From the NCBI GenBank assembly GCA_963920575.1, contig OY986966.1:516130-580129 (forward strand): a stretch of 64,000 nt of DNA. The letters run 5' to 3'. Source of the DNA: Narthecium ossifragum (lineage: Eukaryota; Streptophyta; Magnoliopsida; Dioscoreales; Nartheciaceae). The notes beneath the pieces are model-generated. The model was not told where the DNA came from, did not search any database, and saw only the letters and a list, made by a program, of their open reading frames with translations. Positions within the stretch are counted from its first letter, which is position 1, and each line of letters begins with the position of its first letter. This document shows positions 36,826-47,149 of this stretch, piece by piece. The position numbers were made by a program, and so were the translations under genes.

Positions 36826-37555
36826 ATTGATAAATTCCCGGAATGATAAAAATCAAATTCTCGAAATGTCTCGGAATGATAAAAATAAAATTCTCGGAAT
36901 GATAAAAATGAATTTTTATCATTCTCGGAATGATAAAAATCAAATTCTTGGAATGATAAAAATTATTTTTTTATCATTCTCAGAATGATAAAAATGAAAT
37001 TCTAGGAATGTCTCGGAATGATCAAAAATTTTATTTTTATCATTCTCAGAATAATAAAAATGAAATGCTTGGAATGATAAAAATGAATTTTTATCATCCT
37101 CAGAATGATAAAAATGAAATTCTCGGAATGATAAAAATCCATTTTCATCATTCTCGGAATGATAAAAATGGGATGAATGACTTTTATTCTCATTTTTTAT
37201 CAATGATTAAAATGGGATGCATGAGTGTTGTGATTCCCATTTTTATCAATGATTAAAGTCATTTTTGTCAATGATAAAAATGGAATGCATGACTTTTTTG
37301 TTCTCATTTTCATCAATGATAAAAATGGGATGCATGAGTGCTGTGATTCCCATTTTATCAATGATAAAAATGAAATGCACAAACTTTTGGTTCTTATTTT
37401 TTATCAATGATAAAAATGGGATGCATGAGTACTATGATTCCCATTTTTATGATAAAAATTTATTCTCAGAATGATAAAACTGCATTCTCGAAATGATAAA
37501 AATGAAATTCTTGGAATTTTTCTCATTCTCGGAATGATAAAAATGAAAAAGGTCA
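36826..37555. repeat. short-period repeat array (ctcggaatgataaaaat)
   Basis: About 40 variants of 'tctcggaatgataaaaat' and its near-complement (atttttatcattctc) are packed head-to-head and head-to-tail. A central block (about 37195-37455) uses longer units with 'atgggatgcatgagtg' and 'ttatcaatgataaaaatg'. Because the unit alternates with its own reverse complement, single strands could form many hairpins. Open frames through it (repeated FIIPRMIKI-like peptides) are artefacts. Confidence 0.85.
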
Positions 37556-37862
37556 CTAAGGTGGGTATGTGCAAATAGTCCTTGGTCTTTATCAGCACGT
37601 GCACAACACGTGGAATCAGCGACCGTGAGTTTAGACGGAGCCCAGGGGTCAATTGGGGATTCGGGGGGCAACCGATGCACCCCGCATCGGTCGCCCAACC
37701 GATGCACACGCGAACCGTTGGATCGTGTGTGCATCGGGATTCCCCCACCTCAGACGTCAGCGCCCCTCGATGACGCCCCCCCTCCCCCGCGACCTCCTCC
37801 TCCTCCACCTCCACCTCCACCTCTCCCTCTCCCTCTCCGGCCGCCTCTCCCTCACCGTCCTT

Positions 37863-38204
37863 CTTCCCTGTAGACTGGGCCTTCTTCAGCACCTTGTTTG
37901 GCTCCACATACCCTGTCACAGTCTCCTTCTGCTGCTTCCTGCTGACGTCCACTGATTGAACCCCTGCAGCAATGGCCAAAAAGCTTTGATCTTGGAACTC
38001 AGGACATCATCCATGAAAAGAGGAGATGAAAAGGTAAGTTATGAGCAAACCTTTCATGTTGGAGAGGGCATTCTTGACCTTGAGCTCACATCCCTCACAA
38101 TCCATCCTGACCTTCAGCTCCACTGTGGTCAACTGCCTCTTCTTCTTGTGGCTGCCGTGGCCTCTTCCCAGCAAGTCAGAGAAGTATTCTAGGGTGCCGC
38201 CCAT
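37863..38204 (-). pseudogene. HIPP-type heavy-metal-associated protein fragment
   Basis: Exon 1 (38204-38051) encodes MGGTLEYFSDLLGRG then VELKVRMDCEGCELKVKNAL, an HMA domain with the metal-binding pair DCEGC. Exon 2 starts at 37963 after a GT-AG intron and continues GVQSVDVSRKQQ, VTGYVEPNKVLKKAQSTGKK. At STGKK, where relatives go on to a Tyr/Pro-rich region and a C-terminal CaaX box, similarity ends and the frame runs into GAG-rich acidic sequence and repeats. The isoprenylation tail is therefore missing. Family members bind metals at membranes or in the nucleus; this copy is a truncated capture. Confidence 0.85.
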
Positions 38205-38261
38205 GCCCGTGATGTCCTCCTTTGTTTCCTTGAGTAGATCTTCTGAAAGAGAGAAAGGAAG

Positions 38262-38740
38262 CTAATATAGAGAAGGAGGTGGCTGTGGAGCAGAGGAAGC
38301 TTGTATATATGTCAGTGGGCTCCCCACCAGCTTCTTGAACCGGTACCTCCTTGTCCCGGACAGGAAGATGCCGAGCCCGGCGGCGATGGACGCGACGCAT
38401 ATGCCGTAGCCCCACACCCGCCCCAGGTTATCCTGGATGTAGACGAGCACGGTGACAGCGAGGAGGGAGGCGAGGCTGATGAAGAAGAAGAACCAGTTGA
38501 AGAACGTCATCATCTGGCTCTTCTCGCCGGCCGAGGAGGCAGAGGAAGCCGATGAAGGTGTCGGCGAGGAAGCCGCCGAGGAGACAGAGCATGAAGGATG
38601 TGCCCATGAAGTTGGTGACGGTGTTGGCGGCGGCGGCATTGCCGAGATGCATGGTGCCGGTCAAGTACGTGACAAGGTTCACCGCGATCCCCAACGTCGT
38701 CAGTCTCTCGTTCAGCTCCACCACTTCAAAATCATACATA
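38262..38740 (-). pseudogene. NRT1.1 (NPF6)-like nitrate transporter fragment with internal deletion
   Basis: The minus strand first encodes ELNERLTTLGIAVNLVTYLT, GTMHLGNAAAANTVTNFMGT and LLGGFLADTF, the N-terminal membrane segments of an NRT1/PTR transporter. At about 38545 it changes frame into GEKSQMMTFFNWFFFFISLA, VLVYIQDNLGRVWGYGICVA and GTRRYRFKKLVGSPLT, which belong to a later part of the same protein. The region between is deleted and the N and C termini are absent, so no transporter can be made. The strong match to both pieces suggests an NRT1.1-type donor gene. Confidence 0.82.
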
Positions 38741-38766
38741 TATATATATATATATAAACTAGTGTT

Positions 38767-39065
38767 GTGATGGAGGCCGCGGAGGAGATCCTCAACGGCT
38801 CTGGCGGCGAAGAGGAGGAGGTGGAGGAAGAGATTGAAGAGGAGGTGGAGGAGGAGGTGGAGGAGATAGAGGAGGAGGAGGAGGAGGAGGGCTTAGGTGA
38901 AGGAGACGGTGGTGATGTCGGAGATGGTGATGATGTTGGAGATGCTGATGGTGGAGATGGGGAGGATGGGGAGCGTGGGGAAGATGGAGGAATCGGAGGG
39001 GAGACTCGTGGAAAGGTGTTAGATAACGTAGATAGTGCCAGCGAAGCCCGAGTGTATTCAACAAG
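38767..39065. repeat. GAG-rich low-complexity tract
   Basis: Runs of 'gaggaggtggag' and 'gaggaggaggag' give a Glu-rich frame on the plus strand and Pro- or Leu-rich frames on the minus strand. No domain is seen; it is probably a microsatellite-like expansion within the fragment cluster. Confidence 0.6.
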
Positions 39066-39749
39066 CTTTTGCTAATTAGATGGGTTTTTTATCAAATAGA
39101 TTTTTAATAGGGTTTTGGGATGAAAAAGGTCACTAAGTTGGGTATATCACCAATTAACCCTAAATAGTAAACCCTCCAATAGAAATATCATGTGCATTAC
39201 AAGGCGGCATGTGTATAAATCTTTATTCAATTCATCGTAAACATCTTATATATCCTCGTTTTTCATCACGCTTCGAATGACTGTTTCTTAATTAACACAC
39301 GGGGAAGTCATGTGGTGGTGGTAGAGGGAGAGTAGACTAAGAAGTACCACCAATTTCAACTTCGAAAGCCATCGCCAAGCCCCATGCATGGTAGATGGGC
39401 ATCCAAATGGCAGTGCATGATCCATACGCCTAGATTACATTCAAATGAACAAATAGTTAGTTCCATTGTCACTTCAAGAACATGAATCATAATTTTCACA
39501 GGAGACATGCAGAGTGGCCAGCTTCTAAAATTAATTACCTGGATTGTCGGCGGTGAACCGGATGACTACCCAGCCACCGGCAGGGACAACGACGGTGGTC
39601 CTGTCCTGCGGATCGACCAGGTTGAAGCCTTTCCGGTCGGTCTCAGCGTTGTAGTTGCCAAACCCCTGTGCTAGAATAAAGAAGTTGAATCCATATAGGT
39701 GAAGATGATGGTTCTCTATCCATGGTGGTGCTGTTATTAAAGGACGCAC

Positions 39750-39880
39750 CCAGTGGCGGAGCCAAGATTTTAATCCAACCTCTCCTTAATTACCAAAGCT
39801 AAGGACAAAAAAAAATTCAAAAATTCAAAAAAAAAATAAAAAAAAATAAGAATGCATGAAACACATGGACACACGTATAA
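39750..39880. repeat. repeat segment replacing the middle of laccase B exon 5
   Basis: The block begins 'agtggcggagccaagattt' and ends in A-rich DNA (about 39808-39850). A similar phrase, inverted, occurs at about 725-775. It stands where about 600 bp of exon 5 are missing. It is probably a transposon terminus, family not identified. Confidence 0.5.
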
Positions 39881-39933
39881 AACATCTAAGAAGCTGAATT
39901 TGGGCCCAGCTATCTTGAAGAAGCTAGAGCTGG

Positions 39934-39954
39934 TCATTGAGTCCAGCGTTGATG
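39934..39954 (+). promoter_or_regulatory. miR397-like 21-mer (antisense to laccase B exon 5)
   Basis: The plus strand matches the mature miR397 sequence I know (UCAUUGAGUGCAGCGUUGAUG) at 20 of 21 positions; only position 10 differs (C for G). On the minus (laccase sense) strand it is therefore a miR397 target site with one central mismatch. It encodes RIINAGLND, the standard miR397 site in plant laccases. Confidence 0.75.
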
Positions 39955-40440
39955 ATCCGAAGCATGTAGGTCTTGCATGCCCTGCACCACCTTCAATTTG
40001 TACGTGTCTGCGTATATGCATGTGCCATGATCAATTTCTCTAGCATCACAAAAATAGGACAGTTAATAAGCAGATGCTGGCATGTATGGTGATTTAATCA
40101 CTCGCGCACTTCTATAGATCGCCCAACCTCCCATTGATGGTGAATCCGTCAGAGATGTTGGGTGGAAGACCTAGTGCAAGTGCTTCCTTCTCCAACTCTA
40201 TCACGTCCGTGTTAAACCACTCGCCTGCACGTCCGTACGTGTCCATATATATATCATTCTTATATAATGTTATGGTTATAAATGAAATTTTTGTTGTCCT
40301 ACGTGGCGGGAGAATGTCCTAGATGGAGTCTATGTGACATGATAATCCTAGGTTGAGGAGGGTTTGGTGGGATTGAGTTATTGGTGGTTATTGGGGTCGG
40401 GTTGGTGGTTACCCTGTCATGTGATAGGGGCCACAATTAG

Positions 40441-40441
<1 letters not shown>

Positions 40442-40480
<39 letters not shown>
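40442..40480. repeat. (TA)n microsatellite in laccase B intron 3
   Basis: About 19 uninterrupted TA units. It is self-complementary and prone to length change and assembly error. Confidence 0.95.
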
Positions 40481-40482
<2 letters not shown>

Positions 40483-40997
40483 TTCGTACGACAAATACTT
40501 AACTGCATGCATTAATAGGCAACTGATAGATACCTAACAGGATGGGTATTTCTTTGTAAGGAATGGGGAATGGGTAGCCATAGACGCCGGCTCTTGGTTG
40601 GATGATGAGGGCGCCATACACAGTTGCTCGGTGCCAGGAGAAATGGGCGTGCCACCAGAGCGTGCCCTCTCGGCCCTTGATGGTAAATTTGTAGGTGTAA
40701 CAGTTCCCAAGTCTTATTGGGCATTGGGTCACGTATGCCGGGCCATCGGCCCAGGCACTCCGTAGCTGGAAAACCCCATGCCTGCGTCATACGAGCCAAT
40801 AGCTACAAGGAGCTGGTTTAATTTGAGGATTATTATAAGCTGTGAGTTTAATTACCAGTGGAAGCTGATGTTGGGTGGGGACTCATTTATGACTTTAGCA
40901 ACCAAAGTATCGCCTTCGTGAACTTTAATTGTTGGCCCAGAAAATTGGCCATTCACTGCCGTAATAACTCTGCTCACACATAGCCGTTTAACTGTCA

Positions 40998-41610
40998 TAT
41001 TTTTTTTTTTAATTAAGCCTGATGGCTGGGGAGGAAAGAAGGGGTTACATAGCAGCTAATGGTGGCCAAGAGGGACCACTCCTAGCTGAACTAGCAAACA
41101 TATCAGCTGCCGCGTTAAACTCGCGGGGGATATGAACAAACAGAACAAGAGAGAGAGGGGATGAAAGACTCCAGATGAGGAGCATGACTTTTAGAAGATC
41201 GTATGGCCATCCAATCTTACTGTTGATGAAGCTTACGGCAAGCAAGTTTGGAGTTATATTCGACCACCAAATTCGCTACCCATTTTGATTTGACTTCCGA
41301 GAGACCTCCTAAGATGGCGAGTAACTCTCCTTCCACAACTGATCTAATTGGTTGGCGATAGCTCCGTCGATCTCCGTCTCCAAACTTCAGCGTCATTTGA
41401 GAATAGGATAGATGTCAGCTCGGCATCACCAAAAGACACTGCTGCATCCGTTCTTAGGACATAAGCAGAGAGGATCTGCACTCGATCTCTAACCTGTCTA
41501 AATATGATGTTGGAGAGTTGCGCAGGTTGGAGCTTTTGGTTATAGAAAACCACGGCATTTCTTTCTTTCCACAGCCACCAAATCATGTAGACAACCACCT
41601 GATGACAAAA
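40998..41610 (-). mobile_element. 5'-truncated LINE inserted at laccase B exon 2
   Basis: A T-run (about 41000-41010) marks the poly-A tail of a minus-strand LINE. Upstream on that strand are IWWLWKERNAVVFYNQ (41595-41530) and an RNase H end, FVHIPREFNAAADMFAS (about 41145-41095), in broken frames. It interrupts laccase B a few bases from the 5' boundary of exon 2. Its 5' limit is uncertain and no target duplication was found. Confidence 0.7.
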
Positions 41611-41866
41611 TAGAAGAGATGATCAAGTCCCCAAAATTATTGGGTTAAAGTATATGCTCCTAGCTAGCGAGTTTTTTTTTTAGCTTCGGTTTGTCTCTTC
41701 AAGAAAAAAGCTAGCGAGTATTTTCTGAAATTTTTAATTTTCTACTCTACACCTAGATACGAAAAGATGAACTTCTTGGGGCCGGGCTAGGTTATTCCGG
41801 GTCAAGTGATTTTGAGGTTAGAAAAATTAGGATAATCAGTGGGGATAGACCAAAACATTTTTTTAT

Positions 41867-42129
41867 GGGTTAATAACATCTTACTTCCCTATAGTTTGAA
41901 AATATGTCAATTTACCCTCTATATTTTAAAACGTGACAAAACGCACCCTTAATTTATCAATATGGTCATATTACACCCAATTGACCCCTTATATATGGGG
42001 TGCGTTTTGTTACATTTGGGTGTAATACGATCACATTGATAAATTAAGGGTGTGTTTTGTCACGTTTTAAAATATAGGGGGTAAATTGACATATTTTCAA
42101 ACTATAGGAGAGTAAAATGTTATTAACCC
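41867..42129. mobile_element. fold-back MITE (263 bp) in laccase B intron 1
   Basis: The left half (gggttaataacatcttac, gaaaatatgtcaatttacc, aaaacgtgacaaaacgcac, taatttatcaatatg) is repeated in inverted order in the right half, ending gttattaaccc. The two arms are nearly complementary along their whole length around a centre near 41995, so the element can fold into one long hairpin. It has no coding capacity. Confidence 0.85.
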
Positions 42130-42689
42130 TTTTTTTAATAAAAAAAATATGGCCAATTGTAAAAATCATGTATTGTTTACATAAATTATCTCTAAGTTAC
42201 ATGAAACTCCAGATGCAAAGAAATATAGAAGCGAGTTTTTTTTATTAATTGAGCCCGAGGGCTGAGAAATATAGAAACGAGTTAATAATACTATGAGAGG
42301 ATTGCATATAAGCAGGTGACCATATAGAGTGGCTTACATTAAATGTGTGCTCCACCACTACTCCACGAGTCACGAGCCATGGACACCATGAGAACCAGAG
42401 TGCACGCTAGCATCAGCATAGCTCTCGCCATGGCCAAGAATAGAGGCAACGAAACACTAACCTCCAAGAAGGCTATATATACCTACTAAGTTGTAGAGAC
42501 GTGTTAGTTAGGCCACTGCTACATATCTGGCATTCCTACAGACGTATGGCTGGAGAAGATTACTTAAACAAACACCGTCTGAAAGCTTGCTCGAGATCGC
42601 ACGATGAGTTCCAATGGCTCAAGCAAAAGATTACGCTCACGCGCAGAATTGAACTCATATACCTGTTGATCACGTCGTACCTATCTAGC

Positions 42690-43343
42690 TTATGGTATGT
42701 GGTTAATCTGGAAGGATAGGAACTCTATTGTTTTCGGGGAGAAGGGGGATTCGGCTGAGGGCATTGCTTGCAGAATTATTAGGCTTGTGAATGAGTTCAT
42801 GGGTCAAGAGCACAGGAGAGCCTCCGAAGCTGCTGTTCATACCGCCGGCACCGACGTCGTTGTGATCCAAACTGATGCCTCGGTGGATCCACTGTCCAAG
42901 ACTGCCGCTATAGGGGTTGTTGCCTTGGCGAAGGATCGGAAGGAAGCCTGGGCTTGGGCTAAGCCAGTTGAGACTGGATCGATCCTTGAAGCTGAGATGT
43001 TAGCCATTCTGGAGGCGATGAGAAGGGCAAAGATCCTTGGGCTTAGAAGGTTAGTTATTGAGACTGACTCACTAATTGCTGTCCGGATCCTGAATGGGTT
43101 GGCTGGATGGCCCCCTGATCTCGAAAGGTTAGCGAAGAGCATCTGGTTGCATGTTCTTCTCTTCGAGTCGGTTTTGTTTTTTTATATCTCCAGGGATAGT
43201 AATGCGAGAGCCGATGGTGTTGCTCAAGCATGTCGCAGGACCGGGATTGTCTTAGACTGGACCTGTTAGCCAGTGTATCCTGCATGTTGTTTCGAGTCTG
43301 TACTTTATAGCCATTTGGCTCAACTAATCAAAAAAAAAAAAAA
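42690..43343 (+). mobile_element. 5'-truncated LINE, RNase H domain plus poly-A tail
   Basis: One open frame (42697-43269) begins MWLIWKDRNSIVFGEK and contains an RNase H domain with its acidic residues in order: IQTDASVD, ILEAEMLAILEA, VIETDSLIAV and the C-terminal ISRDSNARADGVAQA. After the stop come about 60 bases and an A-run at 43330-43343. Endonuclease and reverse transcriptase are missing. The intact frame suggests a fairly recent insertion. Confidence 0.85.
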
Positions 43344-44697
43344 TATATACGCAACTTAAAAATATATATATATATATATGTTAGCCAAAATAATGGCTAA
43401 ATCATTAAATGACGGACACGTAAGCAAAAAGCAATTACTAAATGGACGATAACTACATAATCTTATCGACCAGATGAAACCTATCGACCAAATGAACGAT
43501 AGAGTCTATCGACCAAATGGACGATAAAATATCGACCAAATGAAACGATGGAATCTATCGACCAAAATGGATGATAGAATTTTAACCAAATGGACGATAT
43601 CGTCCATATGGCACCATCATTTAAAGGACTATGGACGATCATCGCCCAAAAGTCACAATTGGACATGTTACTCAATTTTATCGTCCAAAAGCAATTAACA
43701 CGTGTGCCAAATATGATTAAAAAACATATGCAGGTATGACATGGACAAGAAACGATAAGTAAGCCAGCGTAATCATGACGTATGCAATGAACGAGAATCA
43801 ACAACGTGTACTCTCCAAACCAGACACAGACGTGGGAGAAGCTGTTACGGAGCAGTTCGCGCACGATCTCCTCCTTCCACGCCATCAACCCTCAAGGCGG
43901 GAGCAGTTATTCAGTTCCTTAGTATAAATAGCTTCTCTTCTCCACTGTAACCCCCCCGACAACTTGTAACCTGCTCATAAGCATGGCTTTTGTTTCTTTT
44001 GTACCTGTAAGTTGATTAATAAAGCTTTCAGTTTGATTAATGGCGTCTTTTATTGCTTTCTTAGTATAATTTCGATAATGTAGTCGTTTTAATCGTCTTC
44101 TCCTCTTTTCTTTCTGTTTTGTAGTTTTAGATTAATGGATTTGTTTCCGTTTCTGTTTTCTGTTCGTTTCTTTTCCATAGTTTAATTAAGTTAAATTAGT
44201 TTTAAGTAAGATTAAATTAGTCTTTTAATTACTGTTTTCGTTATTCATGATCATAGGAGTATTTTAAGATTAATTTAGGTTTAATTAGTCCTTTTTATTG
44301 TTTTTGCTTACAGCTTTCTTTACTGTTTTCCATTAGAGTAAGTTACTGCTTTATTAGATTAAGTTAATCCATAGATTTAAATGCATTTCTTAGATTCAGT
44401 AATTTAAGTTGATCTTTTTGCTTTATTTAATTCCGTAGTTTTAGATAACTTAAAGTTTTTCTTAGGTTAATCTTGATAATTAGATTATTTAATTAGGTCT
44501 AATCTAGATTTCCATATTACTTGACATCTCTGGTTCATTAATTTGAAAGAATAGAACTCAACTGCAATCGTTTGATACTTAAGTGTGGAATAGGATTTTG
44601 ACTTTGACTATTTGACCGGACAACGGTCGGATTTCCTCTCTAACAATATATATATAGTTGAACTGAGACTTGCTTCCTAGGGTTTCTCTTCCATATT
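43344..44697. other. AT-rich intergenic DNA with a short tandem repeat
   Basis: At 43460-43600 a unit near 'atcgaccaaatggacgata' repeats about six times with variations. The remainder (to 44697) is AT-rich with repeated 'ttaattaagttaaattagt'-like words. No gene is seen. Confidence 0.5.
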
Positions 44698-45566
44698 GGG
44701 CGTGTTTGGTTCATGCGAAGTGACTCGGAAGTCACTTTTTGACTTCCGAGCCACTTCATGTGTTTGGTTGCTCGGAAGTGAGGCTAAAGTCACTTCAGCC
44801 CCCACTTCCAAATCACTGTAGCCAAAGCTGCCACTTCCCATTTTGACTTCGGGGCCTTTTGGCCTGAAGGCATTTCAAATGGCATTTGAAGTGGGAAATA
44901 ATATTAATAATATTATATTATAATAAAATATTAATATAAGTAGGTCTCACATATCACGTGTCACCTCGTGATTGGTCCACGTCATCTAAAATAGTATTAA
45001 TAATATTATAATGTAATAAATTATTAATATTTTAAGATTAAAATATTATTTTAATGCTTTAATTTTAATATTTAAAGTGGCAAATAATATTAATAATATC
45101 ATACTGTAATAAAATATTAATATAAATGGATCCCACATGTCGCGTGGCACCTCGCGATTAGTTCACGTCATCTAAAATAGTATTAATAATATTATACTGT
45201 AATAAAATATTAATATAAGTTATTAAATTATTAATATTTTAAGATTAAAATATTATTTTAATGCTTTAATTTTAATATTTTAAGTGGCAAATAATGTTAA
45301 TAATATCATACTGTAATAAAATATTAATATAAATGGATCCCACATGTCACGTAGCACCTCGTGATTGGTCCACGTCATCTAAAATAGTATTATTTTTAAT
45401 ATAGGGAAATTATTAAAAATATTAAATAGTTGGGGGTGACCATATCCCACTTCAAACACCAGCCAAACACCAGAACTCAGAAACCCCTAGAAGGCTAGAA
45501 GTCACTTCACTCCACTCCCCATAAGTCACTTCAGTTCAGCTCACTTCTCATCAACCAAACAGGCCC
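44698..45566. mobile_element. TIR element (869 bp) with internal tandem units
   Basis: The ends are 'gggcgtgtttggttc' and, on the other strand, 'gggcctgtttggttg', typical of plant MITE-type termini. Subterminal regions are rich in 'aagtcacttc' words. The interior (about 44885-45400) has roughly three units of about 150-190 bp containing 'cccacatgtcacgt', 'ccacgtcatctaaaatag' and 'aataatattatactgtaat'. No transposase is present and the target duplication is unclear. Confidence 0.7.
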
Positions 45567-46578
45567 ATAGTATTAGACATGACCATGCTTCATTCTCATC
45601 CTAAAGCCTGGTCTTTTACGAACAAGTTATCATGGATGCATGCTAATCGCAGCTGTCAGTGGTAGGAACACTTCACCTAAAGCATCAGTACCACATATAT
45701 AATCGGTTACTTCCATAGATAGATCTCCAATTAATTCCCCGTTTGTTCTTTTTCTTGATGAAGCGATTTAACAATCCCTTCTGATGGTGAAGTACTGTTG
45801 ACTTTTAGTTCATCGATCATATAATATAGTTATTAGGGGTTGGTGAAGTTTATCTTTTATGTTCATCAGTTCATATATATCGATCGATGTGGGCTGTAGT
45901 AAACTAGCTCTTTGCATGACTATGACTGATGGCAGGAGATATCTCAAATTGATCCAATCCATCAGTCGTATGTCTCTCCTCCAACTGATTGCCCGTAGAA
46001 CTAGGTGGAATCTAGAACGGTGGTTGGAGCCGTAATACCATGCATGCACATTCCACGTGAGTGTGCATTTTGCACACCTTATGTGGCATTGCGTGACATG
46101 GCACCGCCATATGTAAAAATATTCGTAGAAATCCAAACACTAATTCGGTCATGATCAAGCGACTCACGCCATGTAATCCAAACTTTAGTTCGGTCATCGA
46201 GAATCTCACGTGATGTAATCGAAATTTAGTGACTCCCGCGATGTAATCCAAACCTTAGTTCGAATCATCGGGAATCTCACGTGATGTAATAAAAAACTAA
46301 AGGTTTTCTTATTTAAACATGGCACCCATTAATTACATGATATAAAAGGCCTTGCGTGCCAACTGGCAACTCCATTTCCGCTGCCTCGTCAAGTGCATGT
46401 GCACGAATGCACACCCACGTGAGCGAGCGTGCATTTCAGAAGACTGGATCCTAACCCTATGGTTTGTAATTGCTTCATCTGTTTTATTTTTCCACAGTAT
46501 TAGATGAGTTTAGCTAGGCATGTTACCCGGGTGTATTCACCTTAGGTCTCAGCTTGTCAAAAAAAAAAAAAAAAAAAC
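45567..46578. other. intergenic DNA with short repeats and a LINE-like tail
   Basis: At about 46140-46290 the phrase 'tcacg.gatgtaatc.aaa' recurs four times in variants. At 46480-46577 a stretch ending 'ctcagcttgtc' plus an A-run of about 19 looks like the 3' tail of another truncated LINE. No gene is recognised. Confidence 0.45.
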
Positions 46579-46898
46579 TCTAGCCAGCTAGCCTTCCTTC
46601 CTTCTTCTAATTGAGAAGAACTGCCTAATACGTTAAAAAATGCAACTAATGTTTAATCTGGAATCCATCTCAAGATATTGTTGCAAATCAATGACTTATA
46701 TTTTCAAAATAGTATCGTCCTCTAGGACGATGCTTCCTCCCATGTTATGGTTATGGCTTTGTCGACAGATCGGACCAGGAAGCCAGAAGAAGAGCTGACA
46801 GGCTTGCTCTTGACGGGCTGGGATCGGCGGAATCTTAGCGGGCCAAGAGCTGAACCTTAAGTGGCCTTGAGGGCCAGGTTTAGACCCATCAATCAGTA
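46579..46898. repeat. left inverted repeat flanking the MYB/RINGv block
   Basis: About 300 bp whose reverse complement recurs at 57229-57525 with about 90 percent identity by eye. Outer ends read 'ctctagccagc'; inner ends 'tttagaccca.caatca'. Shared words include 'gtcgacagatcggaccagga' and 'gggctgggatcggcgg'. It may be the terminus of a large element or one of two independent insertions. Confidence 0.85.
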
Positions 46899-47149
46899 GT
46901 TAGCCCATTTTAGTGCTGTGGTCTTTGGTAGACTGTAGACATTTTTCAACGCGGAGGGCAAAGGACAGGAGTGCGTGGAAATCGTGGGCTTTGTTTTCGC
47001 GGAACAAGTTTGCCCTATTATATAACAAACGCAACGCAACGCACCGTCGGCCGCTGTCCCCACTATTGCGGTTAGGCAGGTCGGTACTTTGTTAGTGGGG
47101 AAACCCCCACCCGCTCTCACCACCACTCTTTTTAACACCAAGCTCAATC

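Larger units (their letters stand above)
36200..39150 (-). mobile_element. gene-fragment cluster, Pack-MULE or Helitron-like (termini tentative)
   Basis: Within 3 kb, pieces of three unrelated plant genes lie on the minus strand: an NRT1.1-like transporter (38740-38262), a HIPP metal-binding protein (38204-37863) and a GH9 endoglucanase (36818-36500). Two retain introns, so genomic DNA, not mRNA, was captured. 'gataaaaaaccca' occurs near 36214 and, inverted, near 39080-39092, a possible remnant of terminal inverted repeats. The direct phrase 'atgaaaaaggtcactaag' occurs at about 37540 and 39120. No transposase or Helitron helicase frame is present. The element class is inference. Confidence 0.6.
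39337..42431 (-). pseudogene. laccase B pseudogene (6 exons, heavily disrupted)
   Basis: Minus-strand remnants of all six laccase exons: 42431-42338 (signal peptide MARAMLMLACTLVLMVS, then a frameshift), about 41000-40856 (VITAVNGQFSGPTI, 5' end cut by a LINE), 40781-40534 (intact; [28 protein letters not shown]), 40224-40102 (TAG replaces the Tyr of GDLY at 40114-40112), 40007 to about 39880 plus 39745-39539 (about 600 bp of the middle of exon 5 replaced by repeat DNA) and 39429-39337. Two 4-bp insertions lie in exon 5 and one in the last exon (near 39390). The copper motifs [17 protein letters not shown] and MHCHLDAH are partly kept. It diverges more from A than C does, so it is an older tandem copy. 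It cannot make an enzyme. Confidence 0.9.

Noticed and set aside
36826..37555. CRISPR-like regularly spaced repeat
   Set aside because: The units are short, vary in length, occur in both orientations without unique spacers, and lie in a plant genome with no cas genes. It is a low-complexity array.
38767..39075. Glu-rich plus-strand protein of 102 aa
   Set aside because: A by-product of a GAG-rich simple repeat; no conserved domain, and the neighbouring fragments are all on the minus strand.
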